From Guadua angustifolia (lineage: Eukaryota > Streptophyta > Magnoliopsida > Poales > Poaceae), in assembly GCA_036346375.1 (NCBI GenBank), contig CM070515.1, forward strand, positions 18,188,423 to 18,252,422: DNA of 64,000 nt. Reading direction: 5' to 3'. Below, one piece after another: positions 23,118 to 33,828 of this stretch (the first letter of the stretch is position 1; every line of letters begins with the position of its first letter). A program made the translations under genes and the position numbers. The notes beneath the pieces are model-generated. The model saw only the letters and a list, made by a program, of their open reading frames with translations. It ran no database searches and was not told the DNA's origin.

Positions 23118-24230
23118 ATGGTGAACACTCGCAACAACGGAGCAGGAGGCAGTGGATCACGTCACGGAGGCAGTCAGGACCATACACCGCCACCCCAGGC
23201 AGCACCGCCAGTGGATATGCAGAACTTAGGCGATTCTCGCAAAGACAAACGCGATTAATGCAAACAATGATGGCAACAAGACAACGGCTCAAGACTCAAA
23301 GCCGTCGCTAACAACCAAGTCAGTGAACAATGGGCCACGTCCTACTCAAGATTATCTCGAGTTTATGAGGACCCGACCGCCCACATTCTCGGGCAATGCC
23401 GATCCACTCGAGGCGGATGATTGGTTGAGAACTATCGAAGGAAATTGCACATAACCCAAATGTGAAGGACATGAGAGGGTGCTTTATGCCTCTCACCACT
23501 TGAGGGAACAAAGAAATGAATGGTGGGAGAATTATAGCGTCGCAGAGAACCCGCAGGAGATTACTTGGGAGGAATTCACCCTAGCTTTTCGTCAATACCA
23601 TGTGCCGAGGGTATTATGGAGCGAAAAAGGAGGAATTTCGAGCTCTGAAGCAAGGAGGCCAGCGGTGGTCGACTATCTGAATAAATCACACTCGATTAGC
23701 ACGCTATGCACGGATGACGAGTAACGGATAAAGCAAGGCGATCTTGCTTCATGAAGGACTTAACTCGGAAGCGGTGGGGGTGATTACCCACACCTTCCGG
23801 ATTTTCAGGAGTTAGTAAACAAGGCGCTCATCTATCGAAGACAAGCGCAAAGAGCGGGCGACAATCATAAACGCCGCATGGCTCGCAAGGAGGACGTCTG
23901 GGTCATCGAAAACAAAATGATACTGAGAATTCACCGATTCCAGCCGAGGAACGTTGTCGACGCCGCCACCAATGCCAAGACCGGTCGGACAAACCCTCGA
24001 GACTCCATCGAATTAATAATCGTAATAGTGGAAATCGAAGAATGGCGTGAAGGCGCGCTACAATCAAGAACGAGACGGGCATTTCGCCATCGTGCCCAAA
24101 GAAAGGAGGCGTGGACGCCATGCCTTCAATCTAGGAGCACCCGGCCAAGACCCCTACCCAAGGAGGAAGCCGAGTACCGCACAAGTGGAGCTACACGCGA
24201 GCATTCACACGAGGAAGAATCAATCATATC
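23118..24230 (+). pseudogene. Chromovirus Gag
   Basis: The start codon at 23118 gives MVNTRNNGAGG, the usual start of Tekay Gag. Later frames give RPPTFSGNADPLEADDWLRT, VLYASHHLREQRNEWWENY, ITWEEFTLAFRQYHVP and KKEEFRALKQGGQ, the core of the retrotransposon Gag domain that packages element RNA. The CCHC knuckle region is reduced to GHFA-type remnants near 24070. At least four frame breaks or stops (for example near 23260, 23450 and 23620) interrupt it. Confidence 0.85.
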
Positions 24231-24560
24231 TCCGCAGATGAAGTCCACAATGCTACGGACGTCGTGCTCGGTAAGTTCCTAGTCAACTCGATTGCCGCCA
24301 TGATTATTTGATTCAGAGCCAGATTAGCTCGCTTTCGAGATTTTGCCGTGACAAATGATCTCGATATTGTTAACCTTAAGAGTACACTCCTAGTTCAATC
24401 TCGGATCCGAACTCCGTTCTAAGGTCGGATGTTCCGAGTTAAGTTACTAATAAAAGGAGTAGAGTTCCTAGCTAACCTTATTATATTAGACACCCAAACC
24501 CGGATGTTATCACAGGAATGGATTAGTTGACTAAACATAAGGTCAGATAGACTGTGGACG
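24231..24560 (+). pseudogene. Chromovirus protease region (degenerate)
   Basis: Fragments reading HISADEVHNA and LGKFLVNSIAAM lead to where the D-S/T-G active site should be (near 24315), but that triplet is not intact. A frame resuming at 24568 (IESHEGRKVEFQAMAIRG) leads into RT. Judged to be protease from position and neighbouring motifs. Confidence 0.6.
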
Positions 24561-25400
24561 AAGAGTTGTGTCTATTGAGAGCCACGAAGGTAGGAAAGTG
24601 GAATTTCAAGCGATGGCGATTCGAGGAGGGCAATTGTTGGTAAACAATTTGGAGACTGTCAGTATAAGAGATGTACCAGTGGTCGGTGAATACCCAGATG
24701 TTTTTCCCGAGGAATTACCGGGAATGCCACCAGACAGAGACATAGAGTTCGTAATTGACTTAGTACAGAACAAAGACCGATAGCAAAGAGACCATATCGG
24801 ATGTCCACCGAAGAGTTGGTGGAGATGAAGAAACAGATTGAGGAGTTGTTGGAAAAAGGATTCATCAGACCGAGCTCGTCACCATGGGGAGCACCGGTTC
24901 TATTTGTTAAGAAAAAGGATGGGAGCTTTCGGATGTGTATAGACTATCGCGCACTTAACGAAGTGACGATAAAGAATAAATACCCGTTACCCCGAATCGA
25001 TGATCTTTTCGATCAATTAAGAGGAGCAGGAGTATTCTCCAAGATTGACCTTAGGTCAGGATATCACCAGCTGAAAATCAAGACAGAGGACATACCCAAG
25101 ACCGCATTTTCCTCAAGATATGGACATTATGAGTTCACCGTTATGTCATTTGGATTGACAAATGCGCCCGCATACTTCATGAACTTGATGAATAAAGTAT
25201 TCATGGAATACTTAGATAAATTTGTGGTTGTGTTCATAGATGATATTCTGGTTTATTCAAGGACGGATGAAGAGCACGCCCAACATTTGAGATTAGTGTT
25301 GGAAAAGCTAAGAGAGCAATAGTTGTATGCAAAGTTTAGTAAATGCGATTTCTGGAAGAGTAAGGTAGATTTCTTAGGGCATGTCATGATGTAGAAGGGA
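24561..25400 (+). pseudogene. Chromovirus reverse transcriptase
   Basis: Strong RT signature: PVVGEYPDVFPEELPGMPP, then GFIRPSSSPWGAPVLFVKKK, FRMCIDYRALN, KYPLPRIDDLFDQLRGA, FSKIDLRSGYHQ and the catalytic FIDDILVYS (Asp-Asp at about 25240). Stops occur at 24781-24783 (TAG) and 25321-25323 (TAG, where Gln CAG is expected). The region joining RT to RNase H (25320-25480) has lost bases at several CG/CAG sites. Confidence 0.93.
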
Positions 25401-26389
25401 TCATGATGGACCCAAGCAAGGTTGAGAGCGATTGCTACATTGGGAGTCGCCGTAACAGTTTAGCAAGTTCGAGTTTCCTTGGAATGGCTGGTTATTACCG
25501 CCGATTTATAGAAGGATTTTCGACAATTGCTAGGCCAATTACGCAATTGCTAAAGAAGGAAAAGAAGTTTGTTTGGACACCGGATTGCGAGAAAAGTTTC
25601 CAAGAATTGAAGAAAAGACTGACATCAGCACCAGTGTTAGTTCAACCCGACGTGCACCAAAGTTTTGATATTTACTGCGATGCATCACGCCAAGGGCTTG
25701 GATGTGTGTTGATGCAAAATGGAAAGGTAGTCGCCTATGCATCAAGGCAGTTAAGGCCACATGAAGGAAATTACCCGACACACGATCTAGAATTAGCAGC
25801 CGTAGTGCACGCACTGAAGATATGGCGTCACTATCTTATTGGTAATAGGTGTGAGGTGTATACAGATCATAAAAGCCTTAGATACATTTTCACCCAATCT
25901 GACCTGAACATGAGGCAAAGGAGATGGTTAGAGCTGATCAAGGATTACAACATGGGAATCCATTATCATCCCGGCAAGGCCAACGTAGTGGCTGATGCCC
26001 TGAGTAGGAAAAGCCATGGACTAAGTTCGAAAGTGGAAGAAAGCCAGGGAGAACTGTGCAAGGACCTTCAGAGGTTAAAACTGGAAGTTGTTCCCGAAGG
26101 ATTCGTAGCTGCATTAGAAGTAAAGCCTATCTTGGAAGATCAGATTAGAGAAGGTCAGAAGAATGATGAGAAGATCGAGAGAATCAAGGCCAAGATGGAG
26201 GAAGGACAGGCAAAAGATTTTAAATTGGACGAACAAGGTACATTATGGATGAAGGAACGTATTTGTGTACCCAACAAAAAGGAATTAAAGCAGTTAATAT
26301 TGGAGGAAGCTCATGACTCCAAGTATTCGATTCACCCAGAAGTGCAAAATGTATCAAGATTTAAAAGAGAGATTCGGTGGCGAATATGA
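25401..26389 (+). pseudogene. Chromovirus RT connection and RNase H
   Basis: SFLGMAGYYRRFIEGFS marks the RT thumb/connection. The RNase H domain follows at about 25660-26010: FDIYCDASRQGLGCVLMQ (catalytic Asp), THDLELAAVVHALKIWRHYL (catalytic Glu), EVYTDHKSLRYIF (catalytic Asp) and KANVVADALSRK. The distal end enters the integrase zinc-binding region (SIHPEVQNVSRFK), where the expected HHCC residues are partly lost before the stop at 26387. Confidence 0.93.
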
Positions 26390-27048
26390 AGAGAGAGTTT
26401 TGAACACGTAGCACTATGTGATGTATGCGGTGAGTCAAAGCTATGCATCGAGAGACCGGCAGGATCGCTGCGACCATTGAAAATACCGAGTGGAAATGGG
26501 AGGAAATCGGAATGGATTTCATTACCGGATTGCCAAGAACGCAAGGAGGTTATGACTCCATATGGGTTATCGTGGATCGATTGACTAAAGTCGCACATTT
26601 CCTACCAGTGAAGACAACCTATTCAGGAGATAAGTTAGCCGAGCTATACATGGCAAGGATCGTATGCTTGCATGGAGTGCCGAAGAAGATAGTATCGGAC
26701 AGAGGTACCCAATTTACCTCAAGATTTTGGGATAAATTGCATACAGCAATGGGCACCCGCTTGAATTTCAGTACAGCTTATCACCCGCAAACAGATGGAC
26801 AGACTGAAAGAGTCAACCAGATATTGGAAGATATGTTGAGAGCTTGTGCGTTAGCATATACGTCGACTTGGGACAAATGTTTGCCATATGCAGAGTTTAG
26901 TTACAACAATAGCTATCAAGCAAGTCTTCAGATGTCACCTTTTGAAGCCTTGTATGGTCGACCTTGTAGGACGCCGTTAAATTGGAATGAGACCGGAGAG
27001 CGTCGTGTCTTCGGACCAGACATACTTCAAGAAGTCAAAAGCAAATAG
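26390..27048 (+). pseudogene. Chromovirus integrase core
   Basis: The rve-type catalytic core reads WKWEEIGMDFITGLP (first Asp), IVSDRGTQFTSRFW (second Asp) and YHPQTDGQTERVNQ (Glu), followed by YNNSYQASLQMSPFEALYG. The DDE residues are present. The frame opens at 26443 and ends with TAG at 27046, short of the GPY/F module, which continues at 27123 in another frame. Confidence 0.93.
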
Positions 27049-27524
27049 CGATCGATCGAGAAAGGTTAAAGATTGCATAGTCAAGACCGGAAGAGCTACT
27101 GTGAGACAACCGCCGTAGAGATTTGAGTTTTGAACCGGAGGATTACGTGTATCTCAGAGTTACGCCGCTTAAGGGAGTCCAGAGGTTTCACAAAAAGGGT
27201 AAACTTGCGCCAAGATATGTAGGACCATTTAAGATCATCAGCCGTAAGGGCGAAGTCGCCTACCAGCTGGAGTTACCACAGTCGCTAGCAGGAGTGCACA
27301 ATGTTTTTCATGTATCGCAACTCAAGAAGTGTCTCCGAGTGCCTGAAGAGCAAACACCACTAGAAGAAGTTGAACTACAGGAAGACTTGACTTACAAAGA
27401 GCAACCGATAAAAATTCTGGACACAATGGATCGAAAAAAAAGAAACAAGACAACCCGTTTGCAGAGTTCGATTGGAGCAATCACACGTAAAGTGAAGCCA
27501 CACAGGAGCGAGAGGAAGATCTGA
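27049..27524 (+). pseudogene. Integrase GPY/F module and chromodomain
   Basis: FEPEDYVYLRVTPLKGVQRF and KLAPRYVGPFKIISRKGEVA form the GPY/F module, followed by GVHNVFHVSQLKKC. The end (EDLTYKEQPIKILD, then RKKRNKT) is the start of a Tekay-type chromodomain, which in this clade guides integration to heterochromatin. The expected aromatic residues after it are not intact. Confidence 0.85.
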
Positions 27525-27585
27525 AAAAGGAATTCCCAAACCTATTCTATAGTTAAGCCTCGAATCTCGGGGACGAGATTCTGTT

Positions 27586-27596
27586 AAGGGGGGTAG
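27586..27596 (+). other. Polypurine tract
   Basis: AAGGGGGGTAG lies 3 bp before the 3' LTR and after CGGGGACGAGATTCTGTT, a typical layout ahead of the 3' LTR in this clade. It primes plus-strand DNA synthesis. Confidence 0.88.
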
Positions 27597-27599
27597 GTT

Positions 27600-30500
27600 T
27601 GTAACGTCCCGAATTTTGGCCAGATTTTAAATTTTGGAGTTATTTGAATTTTTATGAATTAATCAACCTTTAATTGCATTTAATTGCATTTAATGGAATT
27701 TATCTAATTTTTCTGGGATTTATTGGATTTAATTGGATTTTATTTATATCATTTTTCTTTGAGAAATTAAATACCAGAAACTATAATTATCAAAAATTAA
27801 AACTAATATTTTATTTAGGCTCAAAATGCTCTGAAATATTTTCTAGAATTTTTCTAGTATTTTTAGTGCCCCAAATAATTACTTTGAATTTCTGTCTTTA
27901 TTTTTATTCAGTAAACCCGAATTTAGCTAGCTCTGATCTTGGGCGGCCCAACACCGTGGCTTGGCGCCTAAAACCCTAATCGACGCGTCACTCCGGCTGT
28001 TGATTCCCGATCGACGGCCGATGTGACCGGACGACCTCGAAGGGCGCGATTGTGCACCGCCGCCATTGGAGTGCCGGAGATCTTGTCAGAGATTTTGCGC
28101 GCGCCTCGAGACGAGTCCGGGCAGTTGAAGTACATCCCCGAGCTCAGCACTCTCTCCCGCTCGCATTACCTTTTCTCTCGCATCCTCTCGTGCACCACAG
28201 CCCTCTCGAGAGCTCGCCGTAGTTCACACTCTTCCCCGCTTCGGTTTTCGCCGTGCCCCGCCGTATTCCGTCGTTCCCCGCCGCCGTCAAGACCACCTCC
28301 GAGTTCACCAAGCCGAGACGCATCCGTGTGGTTACTTCTTCCGACCGGAGAAGCCCAGAAACGCCGTCGCCCGTGTCATCTTCTCCAACTCCGGCAACGA
28401 GCGCCGCCGCCTCTTCTTCGACTCTTCGCGAGCTCCCACAGCCGTCTGATCATCATCCGACGCTCGAGGTGAGGCCACGTAGTCCCGTTAACAGTGAACC
28501 GCTCGGTTAGTTCTTGCGCCGCCTGATCCGAATCCGACGGTCGGGAAATCGTGCATGCGTGGCGGATAATTCTCGACGTGTCGGCCACCGACATGTGGGC
28601 CGGGGCCATTCACCGGCCCACACGCGATGGGTGGACCGGCCGGCCGTCTTGGCGTCAGCGTGACGTCATCCGGGCCCACTGGTCAGTGGACGAGGGCGAC
28701 GTGGTTCGCTCTGGTGCCGGTCGTGTCGAGAGAAAATAGCGGAAAAATCGGTGGAAAATAGAGGATTAATTCGGTTTATTCTTTTATGAATTTTCAGAAT
28801 ATTGTAAAGGCTATAACTTTCGATTTTAACTCGGATTTGAGTGATTCCAGTGCCCAAAAATTTGTAAAAATGTGAACTATTTATTGGTGATTTTTATTTA
28901 ATTTTAGTGAATTGTTTGCTATCTGTATTATATATTTATTGTGTGTTTACTTGTACCGAGTAGACTCGAGTCGCCGGGTTTAAACGAGGAGAATTTGAAG
29001 ACCGTCGCAGAACCTCGACAGAACCAACTCCTCTTGAAGGCAAGTCATGCTTTGATCATTTCGTGCCTAGTTTTAAAAGTATATTTTGATTTCCATATTG
29101 CATGCTATGTTAAGTACAACCACTATTGATTAAATTGGGAAATGGTAGTTAAAAGCCAAACTTGTTATGCCACCTTGATTATAAATGTTTATATGCCCCA
29201 AACCTTGTCCACCCTAAGATGCTTAAATATGTTGGATGCTAATATGATGCCAACACGGAGGCTAGACCGTGATTAGTCGCTTAGCTCGCTTGTATGCGTG
29301 GAATGACTTTCAAATATCAAATGAATATTGACTAAACAATTATGGAACGATTTTGGAAAATGCGATGATGTCATGAATTGAACGGGATAGTGACCGTGTG
29401 GTGCTATTCATGGTGATGTGGAAAATGGCATGTGTTGCTTAAGTTTAAAGTGGGGTGGGAAAATGATTTGAGCCGGGCAAGTGGCAAGAAGGCTTCGTGC
29501 GGGTGGGCCTGTGTGGCAATGGGATGTATGAAAAGATTGTGAAGGCAGTGTGCCGAGATGTATAAAATGGTTGTCTTGCAGGGACAATTAAGGACTTAAC
29601 CTTGCGAGCCTTTGAGCTGAGTTCCGTGTACAACCACTTGTCTGGAATGGGACGGACCTAGTTAAGTAGGTTTCTAATATCTTTCCTTTGATACCTCGGG
29701 GTGACAGTTACACCAAAAATGTAACAGACGGGGAGGCGTACTGTCTTTTGGCTTGGTACCCATCTAACAGTATGTGCTCGTTCTAAACTTTGGCTCTGTG
29801 TGAGGGAAGTGTTAGGAAGGCACATCGAGAGGATCATCGCTAAGTGTTAGTCTCTGAAAGACTTTGTTACAATCAATCGCTTTGTGTGGTGAACGATTGT
29901 ATCTGTGGGTAAAGTGTCTGACCGCAGAGTGTGTGTGTGAATCTATTCAATAGCCGTGTCCATGATATGGACATTGCTCTTGATTACAAATAAGGGTTAG
30001 ATTTTCAAAATGAAAATGTGGAATGGGTGGTTGTGTGCCAAAAAGTCGTGTGAATGAAATTAGGGTGTGTGCCAAACTCTTGGAAAAGAATTGAGAAATT
30101 AATTATTAAATATTATTGATCATCTTGCTTTTAATCTAATAGGATTACCTATCAAAAGAAATCTTCGCTTATGCAAAATAATCAATTAAGCCTTTCCTTG
30201 GAATAAGCCTTGCATATAGTAATAGTCTGCATTGTGCATGACTTGTTGAGTATGTTGTATACTCACCCTTGCATCGACAAAAACCTCAGAAGAAGAAGAA
30301 GCCGTGCCAGCTTGGAATGAAGAGTTAAATCGAAGGCCAGGAGGATTAAGGGGTTGAGCCGCACTCAGTAGCCTGTGGTCATGAAGAGTTCATCGCTTTA
30401 CTTTTGCTTCCGCTGATAAACCTGTTTGCTTGATATTTATCGCCCTGCGTGGCGAAGTAATGTAAGGTGGCCATAAGGCCATGTAATTCGTTACTATTAA

Positions 30501-30639
30501 TGTTTGAAGTACTTATTATTTATTTCCGCTGTGTATGATTGTGATACTTCAACCTGTTTATCCTGTGTGTACTAGCGTGATCCTGGACTAGTACGGAATA
30601 CACAGAGTGTCCGAATCCGCAAAGATTCGGGGCACGACA
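27600..30639 (+). repeat. Chromovirus 3' LTR
   Basis: Begins TGTAACGTCCCGAATTTTGG and ends GGGGCACGACA, followed by the TSD at 30640-30644. Long stretches match the 5' LTR base for base; differences concentrate at CG/CAG/CTG positions. Confidence 0.93.
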
Positions 30640-32254
30640 GACATCTAACTCCTTCCAGTACGGTAAGTCCCATAATATTGACCTCTTCTTCCAAATGGTC
30701 CTAGGACGAACAGATTTCGGCTCTTTCGTCAGATGAACATCGATATCCTCTACACGTGAATATACTTGGCTTCCACTCATAGGTGCGGTGCCGAACGGAC
30801 TTCCTCTTCCCATCAAATTTGTCATCCATCTTACGGTATCGATGACTTCGAGGTAGAAACCTCACGGTGACCCATATATACAGTTTTCTTGGAATTGGCG
30901 ACCATAGACTCTCTCTCCTCTTCACAAATAGGACACGCTTTGGCTCCTTTCAGATCTTGTAACTCGCCAAATTATCAAGGGTCGGAAATCATTTATGGTG
31001 CAAAATACCATAGCCCGTAGGGTGAAATGCTCTCTTTATACGCATCCCACACCATCGACCCCTCATTCCACAATTTTACCAAATCCTCGATCAATGGTGC
31101 AAGGTACACATCAATATCATTTTCCTTTGTTTGGGTCCCGAGATTAGTAATGACATCATGATATACTTCCGCTTCATGCATGACCAAGGAGGGAGGTTGT
31201 AGATACACAATGAAGCGGCCAGTCTTTGTGGACGATCGCTCATGTTACCAAACGGATTCATTCCGTCGTTACTCAACCCAAATCTTATGTTCCTCATTTC
31301 GCACCAAACTCCTCATGTTTCCAATCGATGTTTCTCCATTGAGCCGAATCAAGAGGGTGTCTCGACTTGCCATCTTCCTTTCGAGACTCGTAATGCCAAC
31401 GCAACAATTTTGCCTCTCTCGGATTTGCAAACAACCGCTCCGACGGGGAATGATGGGCAAGTACCACAATACCTTGGCGGTGCACCTTTAGTGACCTCTT
31501 CACCGTCGTTGCCCAGCTCTTACGCTTCTTGTCGTTCGCTTCTCCTTTTGTTTGTACCGGGCACACCGCAAACCGGACAAACGTGCAGCCTCGATGTGCG
31601 TTCACGGTACAAGATGCAATCATTGGACATGCATGTATCCTTTCTATTTCCATTCCCATGGGACATAGTAGCTTCTTCGCTTCATAAATGCTTGTTGGCA
31701 ACTCGCTTCCCTCGGAAGCAGATCCGATAGAAGAACTAGTAGTGCATTGAAACTTGTATCCATCCAACGGTATTTTGCCTTGATTCGAACAATGCAAGGA
31801 CCGAACCCAACCTGGTGTATTCCGCTTTGCAACTTGTGAAGCAGCGGTTTGGCATAAATCTTCTATCAAGCTTTTAAACTTTTCAAACTCTCTTTCCGTG
31901 TAATTACCCTCCACATCCCCAACATTTGCTCCAAATTATCCTCCTCAAACATATCAGTTGCAACTTCGTCATCCGGTTCCACCGTATCTTCGTTGCATAT
32001 CGGAGGGTACTACCGCCTCCCCGTGATGGATCCAACATGTGTAATTCCTCACGGCCACGCCGAATCAGGTGGTCCTCAATTTGAGATGAGTTGTTAAATC
32101 TCCTTAGATTCGTGCAATCAATGCAAGGACAATATATGAAGTTTACACCCCTCCTCACCATGTTGTCTTCTGCAATTTTTTTGAACTCCTTAACACCCCT
32201 CTGAAATTCAGCACTCACACGGCTTTTCTGATACATCCATTCCTCACGGTCCAT
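30640..32254 (-). pseudogene. TNP2 transposase, N-terminal half
   Basis: Reading from the start near 32254: MDREEWMYQKSRVSAEFQRG and FIYCPCIDCTNLR (Transpos_assoc zinc-binding domain), then SELPTSIYEAKKLLCPMGM (31640), PREAKLLRWH (31400), RNIRFGLSNDGMNPFGNM and LCIYNLPPWSCMKRKYIMM (31290-31130) of the TNP2 core, ending ILWDLPYWKELDV at the chromovirus junction. This flows directly into CIDVMHVEKNVC at 18850 in the other half, so the insertion disrupted one gene. The transposase cuts the CACTA ends. Several frame shifts are present. Confidence 0.92.
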
Positions 32255-32547
32255 CTGCAATTAAATTTCGCACAATAAATTAAGGAAAAACTGGAGCGAC
32301 AACTAGCGATAGCTATTTTATATATTGAGACATCATTTCAATTAATATTACCTTTGCAAAATAGTGGACAGGTTCCAAGATATATAAATGTACTCCGATC
32401 GATACCTAGCTTCTTCCCCGGTTTAAAGCTTCCAATTCCCTACATGAGAGACATAAATTTTAACATCAACAATGATATCAAATAATCTAATTATATAGCT
32501 AGTGCAAGAGCTTGCAAATCTTTCTACTACAACGAAACAAAACAAGG
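32255..32547. other. TNP2 upstream spacer
   Basis: AT-rich sequence between the TNP2 start and the repeat module; probably 5' leader or intron of the TNP2 transcript. No ORF recognised. Confidence 0.4.
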
Positions 32548-32905
32548 GTACCAACGATGACTCCTAATCTCTAAATAGGTTAGGTCCTAATCCCATTCGA
32601 GGATATATGGTTGAACAAGTTCCTAAGCTGTTGTACAACTCGGAGAAAATTTACGTGACATCTTCATTGTTCTCCGGACACGTCTCGACAACGAGGTCAA
32701 GAGGGTGTGTATCCGGAGAACACCGAGAGACGCTATCAAATCTACTCGAACTTGTACAACACAGCTCGAGAACTTGCTCGAACCATATATCCTCGAACTC
32801 GTCAAAAACGTGGACAATTCGAGATCGCCGCTTATAAATATGCCCTTTCGTTCAGCATATTTATAAATAAGCACCCTCGAGCAGCAGGCGAGGATTACGC
32901 CGCCT
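32548..32905 (-). promoter_or_regulatory. Repeat module upstream of TNP2
   Basis: Direct copy of 14370-14715, same orientation. It lies about 290 bp upstream of the TNP2 start on the minus strand. A role as promoter or leader of both CACTA genes is inferred from the matched position. Confidence 0.6.
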
Positions 32906-33344
32906 AAACTCTAATAACAGATTACCACATGATAGCAATAATAATTCCATATAAGCAGGAGATCGCACTACAAAATTTAAATAGATATGTGCTTGTCAAA
33001 TAAAGAGTGTGAAATCTGAAAGCACGTACACAATTCCAAATGCAACCTAAACTTTATTGACGACATATCGAAATTACCAAAGGCAAAATTGAAGGGTTTA
33101 AAGAATTGCTGATCACATTTTGAAGAAAAGCGCAAAAGCAGGGCAAAAGCAGGGAATCTCCTCAAGATAGGGTTTCAATTTTGCCCTCTTAATACCCACC
33201 CATGAGGACTTCAAATTTTCTTACCCAAGTATTGCTTCCAACCACACAATATGAGCTATTTTCTCGGTATGGCGGAGAAATCTCCTCTGGAGCAACAACA
33301 GAGAAGAGTTCAGTGCGAGTGGTAGTATATATAACCTAGCGAGG
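32906..33344. other. CACTA right-end spacer and likely promoter region
   Basis: Non-coding sequence between the upstream module and the right subterminal repeats. In En/Spm elements the promoter lies near the transposase-proximal terminus, so TNP2 transcription could begin here. I saw no decisive TATA box on the minus strand. Confidence 0.4.
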
Positions 33345-33828
33345 CACATCAGAATCGGTTCTTTTCAAAAAGCGATAGTGATGTGCACGGCCATCTCTAT
33401 AGTCAGAAGCACGAGCACATCAGAATCGGTTCTTTTCAACAAGCGATAGTGATGTGCACGGTCATCACTATCGCTTCTATAAAAAGAACCGATAGTGATG
33501 ACCATATTCTATCGAATCGGTTCTCTACTAAAAGTGATAATGATGTGGTCATCACTATCGGTTCTTTTCATAGAAGTGATAGTGATGATCACGCACATCA
33601 CTATCACTTTTATGAAAAGAATCGATAATGATGACCGTGCACATCACTATCACTTTTAGTAGAGAACCGATTCAGATGTGTCGATGCTACATCACAATCA
33701 CTTATAATCTCGTAACCGACATCGATTATTACTAACACCCTCAAAGTTACTTATCACAATCGTTTTTTTCGAAAAACTTAAGAACCGACACATATACAGT
33801 GATAGTGATGTGTCGTTCTGTAGTAGTG
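33345..33828. repeat. CACTA right subterminal repeats and terminus
   Basis: Many direct and inverted copies of CATCAGAATCGGTTCTTTT and GCGATAGTGATGTGCACGG form potential hairpins; the terminus is GTTCTGTAGTAGTG. The array is longer and better preserved than the left one. Confidence 0.88.

Larger units (their letters stand above)
18862..30639 (+). mobile_element. Ty3/gypsy chromovirus (Tekay/Del type), full-length
   Basis: An 11.78-kb element with two LTRs of about 3.04 kb, TG..CA ends, 5-bp TSD GACAT, an initiator tRNA-Met PBS, gag, protease, RT, RNase H, integrase with GPY/F module, a C-terminal chromodomain-like segment and a polypurine tract. The order PR-RT-RH-INT defines Ty3/gypsy; the chromodomain and long LTR point to the Tekay/Del clade (rice RIRE3/RIRE8-type relatives). 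It is the youngest layer of the nest. ORFs are broken by stops and shifts, many at CG, CAG or CTG sites that may be miscalled. Confidence 0.95.
9926..33828 (-). mobile_element. CACTA (En/Spm) DNA transposon with two genes
   Basis: Termini are CACTACT.. and ..TAGTAGTG, with 3-bp TSD GTT. Both ends carry clustered subterminal repeats built on CGGTTCTTTT and GTGATAGTGATG. Coding is on the minus strand: a TNP2 transposase (32254 to ~17300) and a second gene with a coiled-coil region and a Ulp1-like domain (14012 to ~10700). Without the nested chromovirus the element is about 12.1 kb, a normal size for an autonomous CACTA. Both genes are now interrupted, so it is probably inactive unless the small frame breaks are sequencing error. 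Confidence 0.93.

Noticed and set aside
33383..33628. Open frame in the right end of the first CACTA
   Set aside because: It is the translation of subterminal repeats.
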